A DNA stretch of 64,000 nt from an uncultured Alphaproteobacteria bacterium. Its GTDB lineage: Bacteria > Pseudomonadota > Alphaproteobacteria > RF32 > CAG-239. Positions 49,913 to 58,577 of this stretch are shown in pieces. The translations under genes and the position numbers were made by a program. The stretch lies in NCBI GenBank assembly GCA_944393665.1, contig CALYAX010000002.1, positions 1 through 64,000 of the forward strand, in the 5' to 3' direction. The notes below the pieces were generated by a model, which was given only the letters and a program-made list of their open reading frames with translations, was not told where the DNA came from and did not search any database. Numbering within the stretch: position 1 is the first letter of the stretch; each line of letters starts with the position of its first letter.

Positions 49913-51513
49913 TGACCGTCTGGCGGGGGTTTCTGGCTGCTGCTGCTGCGGCAGTATTGTTTCTGGCTGCTCCGGCAACAGCCCGGGAATATACCCAAAA
50001 AACCGACAAAGTCACGGTGACACTGTACACCAATTTTAATCAGATTAACCCCAATCAAAATCTGGAGGTGCTGATAAAATTTGCCATGCATGACGGCTGG
50101 CATATTTTTGCCCAGAATCCCGGCGATATCGGCGAGCCGACCAGGGTTAAATGGCAGCTGCCCCCGGGGTATGAGGAAAAAGAAGCCTCCTGGAGCCTGG
50201 AAGAAAAGTTTGAAACCGAAGGCATCGTTCAATACGGTTATGGCAAAACCGCTTATTATAAGACGACGATTATGCCAACGGGCGATGTGTTCCGCACGGC
50301 ACGGCTGCGGGTAGATATTTCCTGGCTGGCCTGCCGGGAAGAATGTGTGCCGGAAAAAGTAAGCTTTTATGTCGACCTGCCGGTAACCGGCCGGGATTTG
50401 CGGCCGACGGCCCAATGGGATAAGGCAGTTCAAACCGCCGAACATTCTTTTGTGCCTAGAATTGCCGAGATGGAAGTCAATTTGCGGCTGGCTGTTTTAA
50501 TGGCGTTTTTCGGCGGAATTATTCTCAATTTTATGCCCTGTATTTTTCCCATTTTAACGTTGAAAGCCATTTCACTGGCCCAAAGCCCGTATAATAAGAA
50601 AAAAAGCCGGATAGAGGCCTTGCTGTATACGGCCGGGGTGGTGGTTTCCTTTTTAATCATTGCCAGTATTTTGGCTGTTTTGCGGCTGCAGGGAGAGCAG
50701 ATCGGCTGGGGATTTCAATTGCAGTCACCATGGTTTGTGGGAATTATGATCGTTATTTTTACGGTGATTTTCCTGATGCTGCTCGATGTTGTGAATATTC
50801 GCAACCCCCTGGCAAATAAAGTGGGGCGGATTTCTTTTAAAAAGCAGATGCTCAATTCTTTTATGACCGGATTTTTTGCCGTTTTGATTGCCAGTCCGTG
50901 CACGGCGCCGTTTATGGGAATTGCCATCGGCTACACCCTCACCGCCCCGTTATATGTCTATTATCCGGTGTTTTTGGCCTTGTCGCTCGGTTATGCGCTG
51001 CCTTTTGCCCTGGCGGGGTTGTTTCCCAAAGCCATTCACCGGGTTTTGCCGCGTCCGGGCAAATGGATGGATATTCTCAAAAAAATATTTGCCATTCCGG
51101 TTTTTCTGACCATTGTCTGGCTGGGCTGGGTTTTGTATAATCAGGTGAACGTTCATTGGGAGCGCCAGCTTTCCCAGCTGAGCTGGAAAGAATACAACTC
51201 CGTGGAAGTGGCGCAGATGGTTGAAAATCATCAACCGGTGTTTATTGATTTTACGGCCAAGTGGTGCATTACCTGTCTGATGAACAAAAAAGTCGCCCTG
51301 CAGTCGGAGAAATTTATGAAAGCGGTTGCCGACCATAAGATTCACCTTTACCGCGCGGACTGGACCAATAACGATGAGAGTATCACCGCCGCTCTGGAGC
51401 GCTATGGCCGCAATTCAATTCCGTTGTATATTTATTATGACGGAAAGAGCGAAAAATATAAGATTCTGCCCCAGCTGCTGACGCCTTCGATTTTGGAAAA
51501 GGCGTTACAATAA
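49912..51513 (+). CDS. dsbD: Thiol:disulfide interchange protein DsbD
   Basis: A 533-residue protein that carries reducing power from cytoplasmic thioredoxin to the periplasm. It has a signal peptide (FLAAAAAAVLFLAAPATA), an N-terminal DsbD-alpha domain with WLACREECVPEKV (redox Cys pair), eight membrane helices with the conserved MPCIFPI and SPCTAPF cysteines, and a C-terminal thioredoxin-like domain with AKWCITC (about residue 445). Start ATG overlaps the stop of the phosphatidyltransferase gene by one base. Ends at a terminator. Confidence 0.93.
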   Translation: MTVWRGFLAAAAAAVLFLAAPATAREYTQKTDKVTVTLYTNFNQINPNQNLEVLIKFAMHDGWHIFAQNPGDIGEPTRVKWQLPPGYEEKEASWSLEEKFETEGIVQYGYGKTAYYKTTIMPTGDVFRTARLRVDISWLACREECVPEKVSFYVDLPVTGRDLRPTAQWDKAVQTAEHSFVPRIAEMEVNLRLAVLMAFFGGIILNFMPCIFPILTLKAISLAQSPYNKKKSRIEALLYTAGVVVSFLIIASILAVLRLQGEQIGWGFQLQSPWFVGIMIVIFTVIFLMLLDVVNIRNPLANKVGRISFKKQMLNSFMTGFFAVLIASPCTAPFMGIAIGYTLTAPLYVYYPVFLALSLGYALPFALAGLFPKAIHRVLPRPGKWMDILKKIFAIPVFLTIVWLGWVLYNQVNVHWERQLSQLSWKEYNSVEVAQMVENHQPVFIDFTAKWCITCLMNKKVALQSEKFMKAVADHKIHLYRADWTNNDESITAALERYGRNSIPLYIYYDGKSEKYKILPQLLTPSILEKALQ

Positions 51514-51536
51514 ACCTGAGACTCTCCGGATACAAG

Positions 51537-51562
51537 AACCCCGCGTTTGACGCGGGGTTTAT
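51537..51562. terminator. Terminator after dsbD
   Basis: AACCCCGCGT and ACGCGGGGTT form a 10-bp stem around TTG, followed by TAT; the T run is short. It separates dsbD from the convergent AsmA-like gene. Confidence 0.75.
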
Positions 51563-51578
51563 GTTGTTCCGGAAAAGC

Positions 51579-52376
51579 TTATTTTCCGAAAATGCCCATG
51601 CTTTTGATACGGTCTTTAACGCCGCCGACAACGTTGTTGAGATTGTCTTCGGCAACGCTTTTCAGATCGCCGAACTGGGTATTGACCACGGTTTGAGAGG
51701 CGGTTGAAAGAATTTTGCTCAGGACTTTAGAGATTGAGCCGGTAATGCTTTCGCCTTTCTTATCGGCGCCGATGTCAGTAATTTTTATCGCCGGCAGTTT
51801 CAGGCTGACGATGTTGTCCTGCCCGGCAACGGAAGTCATGGCCTGAAGTTCGCCCTCATTAATCTGAACCAGTTTGATAATGACCTTTTTAGCGGCCGCT
51901 TTGGCTTCAGCTTTACTTTCCTCTGTAGGAGCCTGTTCAGCAGTGGCAGCGTCGCGCTGTTCCACTTTTTGGGTGCCGGCGGTATTGGCGGCAATATTCT
52001 GCTGGAGTTGTTTGAGGTTGTTTTGGGTCAGCGAGAGCATTTCATAGGTGATAACCGGCTTATCCACGATGACTTCTTCAATGATGATGGTATCGGTTGT
52101 CAGGCTTTTGAGGTTAACTTTTACTTTGACGCCGCCCAGATTAAAGATATAGGGGCTTTTGTAATTTGCAGGGTTGGCAACGGTCAGGCCTTTAACGGCA
52201 CCCTCCCCGCTGGTGAGGGATAAGGAGAACCCGTCAAGCTTTACCTCGGTTCCGGTAATTTGCGAACCGTATTTGTTGACGACGGTTTTGACGATGGTTT
52301 CAAGCGACGGGGTAAAAATCCAGGCAGCTGCGCAGACAAGGGCAACCACGCCAAGGACAATATATTTTTTCTTCAT
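51579..52376 (-). CDS. AsmA-like membrane-anchored protein
   Basis: A 265-residue protein with one N-terminal membrane anchor (IVLGVVALVCAAAWIF) and a periplasmic AsmA-type domain (VVNKYGSQITGTEVKLDGF...VANPANY...IIIEEVIVDKPVITYE), with a central Ala/Glu/Gln-rich linker around residues 125-165. AsmA-family proteins take part in phospholipid transport to the outer membrane, though this one is short. GGAG precedes the ATG. Function is inferred. Confidence 0.75.
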   Translation of the reverse strand: MKKKYIVLGVVALVCAAAWIFTPSLETIVKTVVNKYGSQITGTEVKLDGFSLSLTSGEGAVKGLTVANPANYKSPYIFNLGGVKVKVNLKSLTTDTIIIEEVIVDKPVITYEMLSLTQNNLKQLQQNIAANTAGTQKVEQRDAATAEQAPTEESKAEAKAAAKKVIIKLVQINEGELQAMTSVAGQDNIVSLKLPAIKITDIGADKKGESITGSISKVLSKILSTASQTVVNTQFGDLKSVAEDNLNNVVGGVKDRIKSMGIFGK

Positions 52377-52490
52377 TGGTAGTTCTCCATAATTTAATGA
52401 TGTTACAAGTCTATATACTTTTGGCTGAGAGTATCAAGCTTTTTTTTACGGCGGAAATAAGAAAAATGAAATTGCGGGATTAAAAAATAA

Positions 52491-52515
52491 GAAAAGGCCC
52501 CGGTTCCGGAGCCTT
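52491..52515 (-). terminator. Terminator of the XRE-type operon
   Basis: On the minus strand AGGC-CCGG and CCGG-GCCT form a stem around AA with one internal mismatch, followed by TTTTC. Confidence 0.65.
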
Positions 52516-52528
52516 TATTGGGGCGGCG

Positions 52529-53032
52529 TTATTCGGCAAAAACCGTTTCAGGCAACAGTTCCTTATTAAAATAAGCCATCAGCAGACAGGCTTCATCAAG
52601 AGAAAAACGCGTCTGGTTAGCCTCGATGTTTTTTAACCGCCTTACGGAAATTCCGGTCAGCCGGGACAGTTCCTGGTGGCTGAGGTGGTGAAATTCTCTC
52701 TGGTTGCGCAGAATCCCGCTCCAACACAGTTGAAACATGTATTTTGAGTCGTTTGCCCGGGAGAGGTGCCATTGGCGGTCAAGGTTTTCCTCGTTATATT
52801 CCATGTTCAGATGAACCTGAAAGCCATAAGAATCAAGCATTAAAAAATACTTTAAAAGGTTCTTGTGCTCGCCGCGTTCAAAGGCATAAAGTTCCGCCGG
52901 GCCGGACAAATTGTTTTGCCTGGCGGTTTCTGCCGCGGAAAAGACCTCCCGCTTGCGGGCAAACCGGATTAACGAGCCTAATTCTTTGCGCAGGCGCAGA
53001 AGTTCATCTTTTAGAGTGATTGTTCTGCACAT
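52529..53032 (-). CDS. XRE-family-like regulator with two HTH-like segments
   Basis: A 167-residue protein. The C-terminal helix-turn-helix is clear: LSHQELSRLTGISVRRLKNIEANQTRFSLDEA (split, about residues 114-145). The N-terminal half also looks helix-turn-helix-like (LGSLIRFARKREVFSAAETARQNNLSGPAEL), possibly a degenerate second copy. It overlaps the upstream regulator gene by 22 bp, so the two are coupled. Targets unknown. It may be a phage-type or toxin-antitoxin-type regulator, but no toxin partner is seen. Confidence 0.7.
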   Translation of the reverse strand: MCRTITLKDELLRLRKELGSLIRFARKREVFSAAETARQNNLSGPAELYAFERGEHKNLLKYFLMLDSYGFQVHLNMEYNEENLDRQWHLSRANDSKYMFQLCWSGILRNQREFHHLSHQELSRLTGISVRRLKNIEANQTRFSLDEACLLMAYFNKELLPETVFAE

Positions 53033-53337
53033 TGCTCTTGCTCCCTTAAAAGCCGCTCTTTCTCAATTTGCAGAAACAAATTTTCTTCTTCAGGCAGAAC
53101 TATGAACGAAACAGCCGGTTTTACGCCATAAAAACAGCACAGCCGGTAATAGATAAACAGCCGTTTGCAGTTCCCTTTTTCTACTTGATTGATAATGCAG
53201 GTGCTTTTTAGCCCCAGTTTTTCCTGGATATCTTCCGGCCTCAGGCCCCTTTCTTCCCGCAGCTTGCGAAAAGCTTCGCCCAATTCGGTTTTGAAGCGCA
53301 TTAATGTGTGGTGATAAAGATTTCTTTTTTTACTCAT
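53011..53337 (-). CDS. XRE-family HTH regulator
   Basis: A 108-residue protein with a helix-turn-helix around residues 17-62 (LGEAFRKLREERGLRPEDIQEKLGLKSTCIINQVEKG, shown here as its pattern only in part). A hydrophobic patch (FYGVKPAVSFIVL) and a Glu/Gln-rich C-terminal helix follow. TATGGAGC lies 10 bases before the ATG. The gene begins just beyond an intrinsic terminator that ends a 160-nt leader, so transcription must read through it. It overlaps the next regulator gene by 22 bp. Confidence 0.75.
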   Translation of the reverse strand: MSKKRNLYHHTLMRFKTELGEAFRKLREERGLRPEDIQEKLGLKSTCIINQVEKGNCKRLFIYYRLCCFYGVKPAVSFIVLPEEENLFLQIEKERLLREQEQCAEQSL

Positions 53338-53360
53338 ATTTTAAGCTCCATAAGTTTTGT

Positions 53361-53397
53361 TAAAACAAAACCACCTTTCCAAAAATGAAAAGGTGGA
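53361..53397 (-). terminator. Leader terminator in front of the XRE pair
   Basis: On the minus strand CCACCTTT and AAAGGTGG form an 8-bp stem, followed by TTTTGTTTT. It lies about 25 bp before the regulator's start codon, so it can act as an attenuator or as the end of a small RNA. Confidence 0.75.
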
Positions 53398-53522
53398 GGA
53401 GCTAATTAACTGCCTGTGACAGCCCCGCTTATTCGAGCCGAAGCCTTATATCACGGACTCCTCCCGTGGAGGATTTTCGTTGGTAAGATGTTTACAAGAC
53501 ACCGCAGCCATCTCTGACTGCG
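53361..53522 (-). ncRNA. Candidate 160-nt structured leader or small RNA
   Basis: Between a putative promoter at 53529-53556 and the terminator at 53361-53397 lies about 160 nt with no protein frame but several hairpins: CGCAG/CTGCG, CCTCC/GGAGG, a small GC stem with TTCG, and CTG/CAG around a TCACAGG stretch. It precedes the XRE regulators on the same strand. It may be an independent small RNA or an attenuated leader. Length resembles 6S RNA, but I could not confirm the central bubble of that family. Confidence 0.45.
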
Positions 53523-53528
53523 AGAGTT

Positions 53529-53556
53529 ATATTAGCGCAATTTAATTAAATTTCAA
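53529..53556 (-). promoter_or_regulatory. Putative promoter of the leader and XRE operon
   Basis: On the minus strand TTGAAA (53551-53556) and TAATAT (53529-53534) are separated by 16 bp. The predicted start is near 53522. Confidence 0.5.
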
Positions 53557-53628
53557 TTAAAAAGAAAATAAATCTTTCTTATTATTCCGGCAGAGCTTGC
53601 GAGCCAGAGCGAAGCTGGTTATATTTAT

Positions 53629-53669
53629 CAATACAATAAAGCCTCCGCAAGGGAGGCCTTATTGTATTG
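53629..53669 (-). terminator. tRNA-Lys terminator
   Basis: A long inverted repeat: CAATACAATAA-GCCTCC pairs with GGAGGC-TTATTGTATTG around GCAAG, with a single mismatch. It starts within the CCA end of the tRNA on the minus strand. Confidence 0.75.
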
Positions 53670-53743
53670 GTACGCGCGCGGGGGTTCGAACCCCGGACCC
53701 ACTGATTAAGAGTCAGTTGCTCTACCAACTGAGCTACGCACGC
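53668..53743 (-). tRNA. tRNA-Lys (anticodon CUU)
   Basis: A 76-nt cloverleaf with encoded CCA. The acceptor is GCGTGCG with CGCGCGT (G-U at the first pair), the D-arm is GCTCAGTTGGTAGAGC, the anticodon loop CTCTTAA inside CTGA/TCAG gives CUU, and the T-arm is CGGGG-TTCGAAC-CCCCG. The 3' end is followed by the inverted repeat terminator. Confidence 0.95.
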
Positions 53744-53803
53744 ATAATCAATTGACAAGCGGGAATATAAACCGGCTTTAAAATTATTGCAACAATTTTT
53801 TTA

Positions 53804-54256
53804 TCAATATTTAATTTTATCTTCTTTTTGGTACCATTCCTTCATAATATCAACGGCTTCATCAACCTTGAGATGATGGAGTTCCAGAGTGTCTTTTTCG
53901 TAAAAGAGTTTATCTCTGAAGCCGATATCGTCAGCATCGTTGCGGTCCGCCGCATAATACACTTCGGCGATATTGGCCCATTTGCAGGCATTCAGGCACA
54001 TCGGGCAAGGCTCGCATGAGGTATATAAAATACAGCCGCTCAGGTCAAAAGTATTCAGGTTGCGGCAGGCATTGCGAATGGCCGTCACTTCGCCGTGAGC
54101 TGTCGGGTCATTATCCAAAGCCACGCGGTTGTGGCCCTCGCCGACAATTTCTCCGCGGGCATTGACAATAACTGTTCCGAAAGGCGAACTGCCCTGCTCT
54201 ACCGATAAACGGCTGAGTTCGACGGCGCGGCGAAGATTTTGGAGATGATCAATCAT
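53804..54256 (-). CDS. Nucleoside/guanine deaminase (CDA fold)
   Basis: About 150 residues of cytidine deaminase-like zinc enzyme, closest in pattern to guanine deaminase GuaD. The zinc-binding and catalytic HGEVTAI (HxE) and CEPCPMC (PCxxC) motifs are present, along with the C-terminal FRDKLFYE segment. The start is uncertain: I use ATG 54256 because GGGG lies before it; ATG 54268 is also possible and the far-upstream ATG at 54394 overlaps the histidine kinase gene. Role in purine salvage is inferred from similarity. Confidence 0.83.
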   Translation of the reverse strand: MIDHLQNLRRAVELSRLSVEQGSSPFGTVIVNARGEIVGEGHNRVALDNDPTAHGEVTAIRNACRNLNTFDLSGCILYTSCEPCPMCLNACKWANIAEVYYAADRNDADDIGFRDKLFYEKDTLELHHLKVDEAVDIMKEWYQKEDKIKY

Positions 54257-54311
54257 GTTAAACCCCATATTAGTTGATATGGAGCTTTTATAGCCTCGGC
54301 CAAAATATTTG

Positions 54312-55724
54312 TCAATGTTGCAAACGCAGCGAAAAGACGGTATATCTGCCGGGACAGGAGCGGACTTTGATTTCGGCTCCGAGAATACCGGCAATTTTTT
54401 TGACGATATTCAGGCCCAGTCCGGCCCCTTTACGGCGGTTATCCGGGATATTTCTGCTTTGGTAAAATTCATCAAAAATCTGTTTCTGCTCATCGGCATG
54501 GATACCGATACCGTTGTCCGAAACGGTGATATAAATATATTTTTCGCCTTTAAAACAGCTGATTTTAACGGTATTGCGGGCATATTTAAAAGCATTGCTC
54601 AGCAAATTGCGGACAATGCGTTCAATGAGCAGCGGGTCGCTAAAAATGGTTATGCTGTGCAGGTTGCACCGCAGTTTGAAATTGTCAAGGCAGGCAGTTT
54701 GCCGGTATTCCTGGCAGAGGCTGTTCAGCAGTGCGGCCAGGTCAAAACTCTGCGGCTGAAAATCCATGCCGCCGGAATCCAGTTTGGAAATATCGAGCAG
54801 GTTATCCAGCAAAGATTTGAGATTGGCGGCTGAAGCCTCGATTTTTTTGACAATATCCATTTGTTCCGGATTAAGTTTGTCTTCGCACAGAGCCGCGATG
54901 AACATATTCAGCGCCTGCATCGGCTGGCGCAGGTCGTGGCTGGCCTGAGCCAGAAAATAAGATTTGGCCAAATTAAGGCGATCGGCTTCCTGGCGGGCTT
55001 TTTCAAGAGCCAGCTGGATTTCTATCAGGGAGCTGATATCCTGAAAGGTTCCGGCAATACGTTCGCCGCCGGTATCATAGACCAGGCTGGCCTTAAACAG
55101 GCAATAAGCAATCTGGCCGTTAGAGCGTTTGACGCGTACCTGCCCTTCAACAGGGTGCCCAAATTTAAGAAGTTCGGTAATCTTTTGCTTATACAAAGGA
55201 AAATCCTCGTGAAGGAGCTGTTCCCTGATAAGGTTGCGTTTGGTGGAAATTTTAGCCGCGTCAATATCAAAAATCCGGTACATTTCCGCTGACCAGTAAA
55301 ATTTTTTGGCGTGCAGATCAAGTTCCCAGTAGCCGAGTCTGGCGGTGCGCTCGGCAAATTCCAGCCGCTGGCGGCTTTGGTGCAGGTGATGCGACAGCTG
55401 GCGGCGTTCGGTAATGTCTTCCAGGCAGCAGACAGCCTTGCCGTTGTGCGGATAAATAAAGACATTGTACCAGCGGGTCTGAAACTCCAGCGTAAAGGTT
55501 TCGGGATAATTTTGATAAAGCACCGATTTGAGGTGTCCGGCCAGCAGTTCGGCATTTTTGGAATCCAGCAGCCGGCGCAAATTTTTTCCCTCCGGAGGGC
55601 TGGCGTGAAAGATATAGGCCGCTTTGCTGCTGGCATAAAGAACCCGGCCGGAACCGTCCACCTCCAGAAATATATTCGTGGAGATGTTTAACAAGGTTTG
55701 CAATGTTTCGGTTTCGAGAGCCAT
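54312..55724 (-). CDS. PAS-domain sensor histidine kinase
   Basis: About 470 residues, soluble, with two PAS-like sensory regions (residues 10-110 and 125-240), the phospho-acceptor box FLAQASHDLRQPMQALN (about residue 262, His-D), and an ATPase domain with DNGIGI and GLGLNIVKKI. The SHDLRQPM form of the H-box is typical of a family of cytoplasmic hybrid or orphan kinases; no receiver domain is fused and no response regulator is adjacent. Start ATG 55724 follows CGGAGAAA; a TTG at 55739 is in frame. It starts 11 bases after the DUF4340 gene and so belongs to the ABC operon. Confidence 0.88.
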   Translation of the reverse strand: MALETETLQTLLNISTNIFLEVDGSGRVLYASSKAAYIFHASPPEGKNLRRLLDSKNAELLAGHLKSVLYQNYPETFTLEFQTRWYNVFIYPHNGKAVCCLEDITERRQLSHHLHQSRQRLEFAERTARLGYWELDLHAKKFYWSAEMYRIFDIDAAKISTKRNLIREQLLHEDFPLYKQKITELLKFGHPVEGQVRVKRSNGQIAYCLFKASLVYDTGGERIAGTFQDISSLIEIQLALEKARQEADRLNLAKSYFLAQASHDLRQPMQALNMFIAALCEDKLNPEQMDIVKKIEASAANLKSLLDNLLDISKLDSGGMDFQPQSFDLAALLNSLCQEYRQTACLDNFKLRCNLHSITIFSDPLLIERIVRNLLSNAFKYARNTVKISCFKGEKYIYITVSDNGIGIHADEQKQIFDEFYQSRNIPDNRRKGAGLGLNIVKKIAGILGAEIKVRSCPGRYTVFSLRLQH

Positions 55725-55735
55725 TTTCTCCGGAA

Positions 55736-56683
55736 TCAAATAAACTTATATTGAGCCAAAATTCTCCCGTTGACAGCAGGAATTTTGAAAAACCAGCCAT
55801 CATAGAGAAAACTGTTGTTTCTAATATAAGCATTGACTCCGGCGGTTGTAAGTGGGGCCGCGGATAAAGATATTTTAACCCAGTAATCGTGATTATTATG
55901 ATACAGGTCAACCGTAGTGATGAGGCCGCTGAAAGTGGTCAGTTCTATCCGGCGGCGGCGCGGATAAAGCTCTTCATCAAAATTCTGCGCAGATTTGACA
56001 GCTTCGGCAATGAAAAAGCCAAAACGCTCCAGCAGGCCGTCCAAATTTAATACCGGACGCCGCCCTGACATAAACGGCAGGCCGGGAGCCTGGCGCACCG
56101 CCTCTCTGGCTTTGCTGTCCCGGCCGAGGCTGACTTTTTCAATCAGATCCGCAGGGTATTCGAGTATCGGCTGCAGGAGCCAGGAATAAACTTCGCCGGG
56201 GAGCTGCCAAATACCGCTGATGAGCCAGATTTCTTGTGATTCCGGCGGCATGGCGAAGCGGTAATCCCGGTTGGCGGCGGCTTTGCCGATAATCATGCTT
56301 TTCAGCGGACGGTCATCCTGATAAACGGTTAACCGGGTGCCTTCTTTCTCCAGTCCGGCCTGGTTCACAGCCTGTTCAGAAAACGGCTGGCGGTGGAAAT
56401 AAACAGACTGGCGCAAGTCATTAAACAACTGGTTAATAACTGCCGAATCGGCGTAATAATAATCCGCCTCCTGTACGACCCAGGCATCGTTCTCCCTGAG
56501 CAGGGTTATGGTTTCGCGGGGGGCGGCAACGGTTATTTTATTAATAAGTTCCGGGCTGTCCCAAACCAGGCGTCCGTTGTCGTGACGGGGAAATTTTATC
56601 AGGGTATACCAGACGGCGCCGGCAGCAAAAACAACGGCGGCCAGCATGGTCCAGAAAGCAGGCAGCAAAATGCGTTTATTCAT
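55736..56683 (-). CDS. DUF4340 membrane-anchored protein
   Basis: A 315-residue protein with one N-terminal membrane helix (AFWTMLAAVVFAAGAVWYTL) and a DUF4340-type extracytoplasmic domain: ITLLRENDAWVV, YYYADSAVINQLFNDL and the WLISGIWQLP segment. DUF4340 proteins go with GldG-like subunits of an uncharacterised ABC exporter. It overlaps the end of the GldG-like gene by 8 bp. Function of the complex is not known outside gliding bacteria. Confidence 0.8.
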   Translation of the reverse strand: MNKRILLPAFWTMLAAVVFAAGAVWYTLIKFPRHDNGRLVWDSPELINKITVAAPRETITLLRENDAWVVQEADYYYADSAVINQLFNDLRQSVYFHRQPFSEQAVNQAGLEKEGTRLTVYQDDRPLKSMIIGKAAANRDYRFAMPPESQEIWLISGIWQLPGEVYSWLLQPILEYPADLIEKVSLGRDSKAREAVRQAPGLPFMSGRRPVLNLDGLLERFGFFIAEAVKSAQNFDEELYPRRRRIELTTFSGLITTVDLYHNNHDYWVKISLSAAPLTTAGVNAYIRNNSFLYDGWFFKIPAVNGRILAQYKFI

Positions 56684-58574
56684 GGGTATACTCCTTCGCG
56701 CGGCGGCGATTACGGTATTCCCGCCATTGGTTAATCAGCCAGATAATGCCAATCAGCCCCGCAGGCCAGGCGGCAAGGTTGAGCCAGATAATCCGGTTTT
56801 GGGCGTTTTGAACCCGGCGGTTGATTTTAAATTCAACTTCTTTGAGGCGGCTGCGGTTTTCATCCCGGCGGCGGGTCAATTCCTCTATCCGGCGATCGGT
56901 TGCCGCTGTTGAGAGCAACTGGTTGTTTTCCAGTTGCTGCAGCAGTTTCGAGAGCTCAAAATCAGCCTGGGCTGCTGCTGAATTGTAAAGCGTATATTCT
57001 TCAAGGTAATTTTGTTCGGCGCTGCGGCGCAAACCCGCGCTGATTGAAGGTTTCCGGTCAAAACCGCTTTGCGGCGTTATGCCGAGCAGTCCTGTGTTGC
57101 CGCTTAACTCGTCGATAGCCCGCTCAATGAAGTCGTAGTTGTTGTTAAACGGAATAAAGTCATACGGCCCCTGCCCGGCTGCCGCGGGAGCGGCGTTCCA
57201 TTCCGGTGAAAACAAAAAATCGCTGTCGGCTACCACAAGCAGTTTCCCGGGTTTGACTGATGCCGACAGGAACGGGAACATTTTCTGCACGTAATCCGTT
57301 CCGGCCAGAGGATGGGCGGAATATAAGGAGCGGAAATTCCCTTCCAGCAGGGCGGCCAAGACATAAGTCCGGTTATCGCCGGAAAAAGCGTCTTTGATTT
57401 CGGCCTTGGTATTATACATTGCCGTATCAGCGGGGACTGTTCCGGCCTGTCCGGTCGTTGAAATCAGTATATTTCCCGCAGCGGCAGGTTCCAGTTCCAG
57501 TCCTCCGGCGGATTTGAAGGTGAGCTTTTGGAGACCCGCGGTCAGGCCGGATTTTTGGTTCATCACAGACGAATCAAGATCAAGCCACAGCGGATAATTC
57601 CGAATGGCTGAACCGCCGGAATTTTGCAGCAAAGCGGGAGCCGCCAGCACAACATCGCCGATCACCCGGGTGTCCGAATAAGAAAGGCCTTTTGATTTTA
57701 AGAAATCATAAAGGTTGGAAAAAGACGGGGCAATATGGCCGTTAAGATTTAAAAAAGCCTCAGAAAACGGATCGAGCAGCAGAATCAGGCTGCCGCCGCG
57801 AAGCAGATACTGGTCGAGGGCGTAAATGCTCATCGGGGCCAGATTTTGCGGATTAAAGACCAGCAGTGTGCGGATTTGCAGAGGAATTTGAGCCGTGTCA
57901 GGACGGAGCAGAGTTACCTGATAATCATTTTTAAGAGTGGTTATAAACGGCCATTCGGAAACGCTGTCCAGCTTGTCGGCTGAAGATATAACCGGCAGCA
58001 ACGGCGAAATTATTCCGATTTCCGGCGCCGGGCCGTTATCCAGTTTGCTCAAAATACGGCTGACATCGTGCTCTAAATAGGCACTGCGCCGGGGATCAAA
58101 ATACGGGATAGTGCCGCTGTTGCCCAGTTCATCGGAAAAAACTGCCCCGAAATAAAGGCTGGAACTGCCGCTCTTATCAAGAAAACCGCGGATTCCAAAC
58201 CGCTGCGCGTCTTTTTCTGCCGCTTCGTAAGGCACGGTTTCAATTGTTTCAAGACTGATTTTGCCGCCGGAATGGTTTTGGTATTGCTCCAAAAATTTGA
58301 CCAGGTAGCGGGAATATTGTTCCAATCCGGGATAGCTCCGGCCGATTTCCGGGGACAGATAAAGGCGTATCAGAATTGTCCGGGGGTTTTGTTTTAACCA
58401 TGACAATGTCTGTTCATGCAGCGTATAGCGTTGTGCCGACGTCAGGTCCAGCTGGCGGGAACCGCTCAGTAAAACCGTACCGATATTGACAGCCGCGAAA
58501 GCAACAAGCAGCATGAGCAGAAGCAGGATCAGCGTATAGTTTTTATGCCAGTGAGGGAGCAGACAGGGTTTCAT
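56676..58574 (-). CDS. GldG-like ABC transporter auxiliary protein
   Basis: A 632-residue protein. It has an N-terminal membrane helix (LILLLLMLLVAFAAVNIGTVLL), a large extracytoplasmic ABC_transp_aux domain containing RLYLSPEIGRSYPGLEQYSRYLVKFLEQY (broken up by family insertions), and a C-terminal helix (IIWLNLAAWPAGLIGIIWLI) just before a basic tail. GldG is the partner of the ATPase GldA and permease GldF. It is preceded by the permease gene by three bases. Confidence 0.83.
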   Translation of the reverse strand: MKPCLLPHWHKNYTLILLLLMLLVAFAAVNIGTVLLSGSRQLDLTSAQRYTLHEQTLSWLKQNPRTILIRLYLSPEIGRSYPGLEQYSRYLVKFLEQYQNHSGGKISLETIETVPYEAAEKDAQRFGIRGFLDKSGSSSLYFGAVFSDELGNSGTIPYFDPRRSAYLEHDVSRILSKLDNGPAPEIGIISPLLPVISSADKLDSVSEWPFITTLKNDYQVTLLRPDTAQIPLQIRTLLVFNPQNLAPMSIYALDQYLLRGGSLILLLDPFSEAFLNLNGHIAPSFSNLYDFLKSKGLSYSDTRVIGDVVLAAPALLQNSGGSAIRNYPLWLDLDSSVMNQKSGLTAGLQKLTFKSAGGLELEPAAAGNILISTTGQAGTVPADTAMYNTKAEIKDAFSGDNRTYVLAALLEGNFRSLYSAHPLAGTDYVQKMFPFLSASVKPGKLLVVADSDFLFSPEWNAAPAAAGQGPYDFIPFNNNYDFIERAIDELSGNTGLLGITPQSGFDRKPSISAGLRRSAEQNYLEEYTLYNSAAAQADFELSKLLQQLENNQLLSTAATDRRIEELTRRRDENRSRLKEVEFKINRRVQNAQNRIIWLNLAAWPAGLIGIIWLINQWREYRNRRRAKEYTHE

Positions 58575-58577
58575 GAG

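Noticed and set aside
53361-53522. Call as 6S RNA
   Set aside because: Size fits, but the long rod with a central bubble could not be drawn convincingly by eye.
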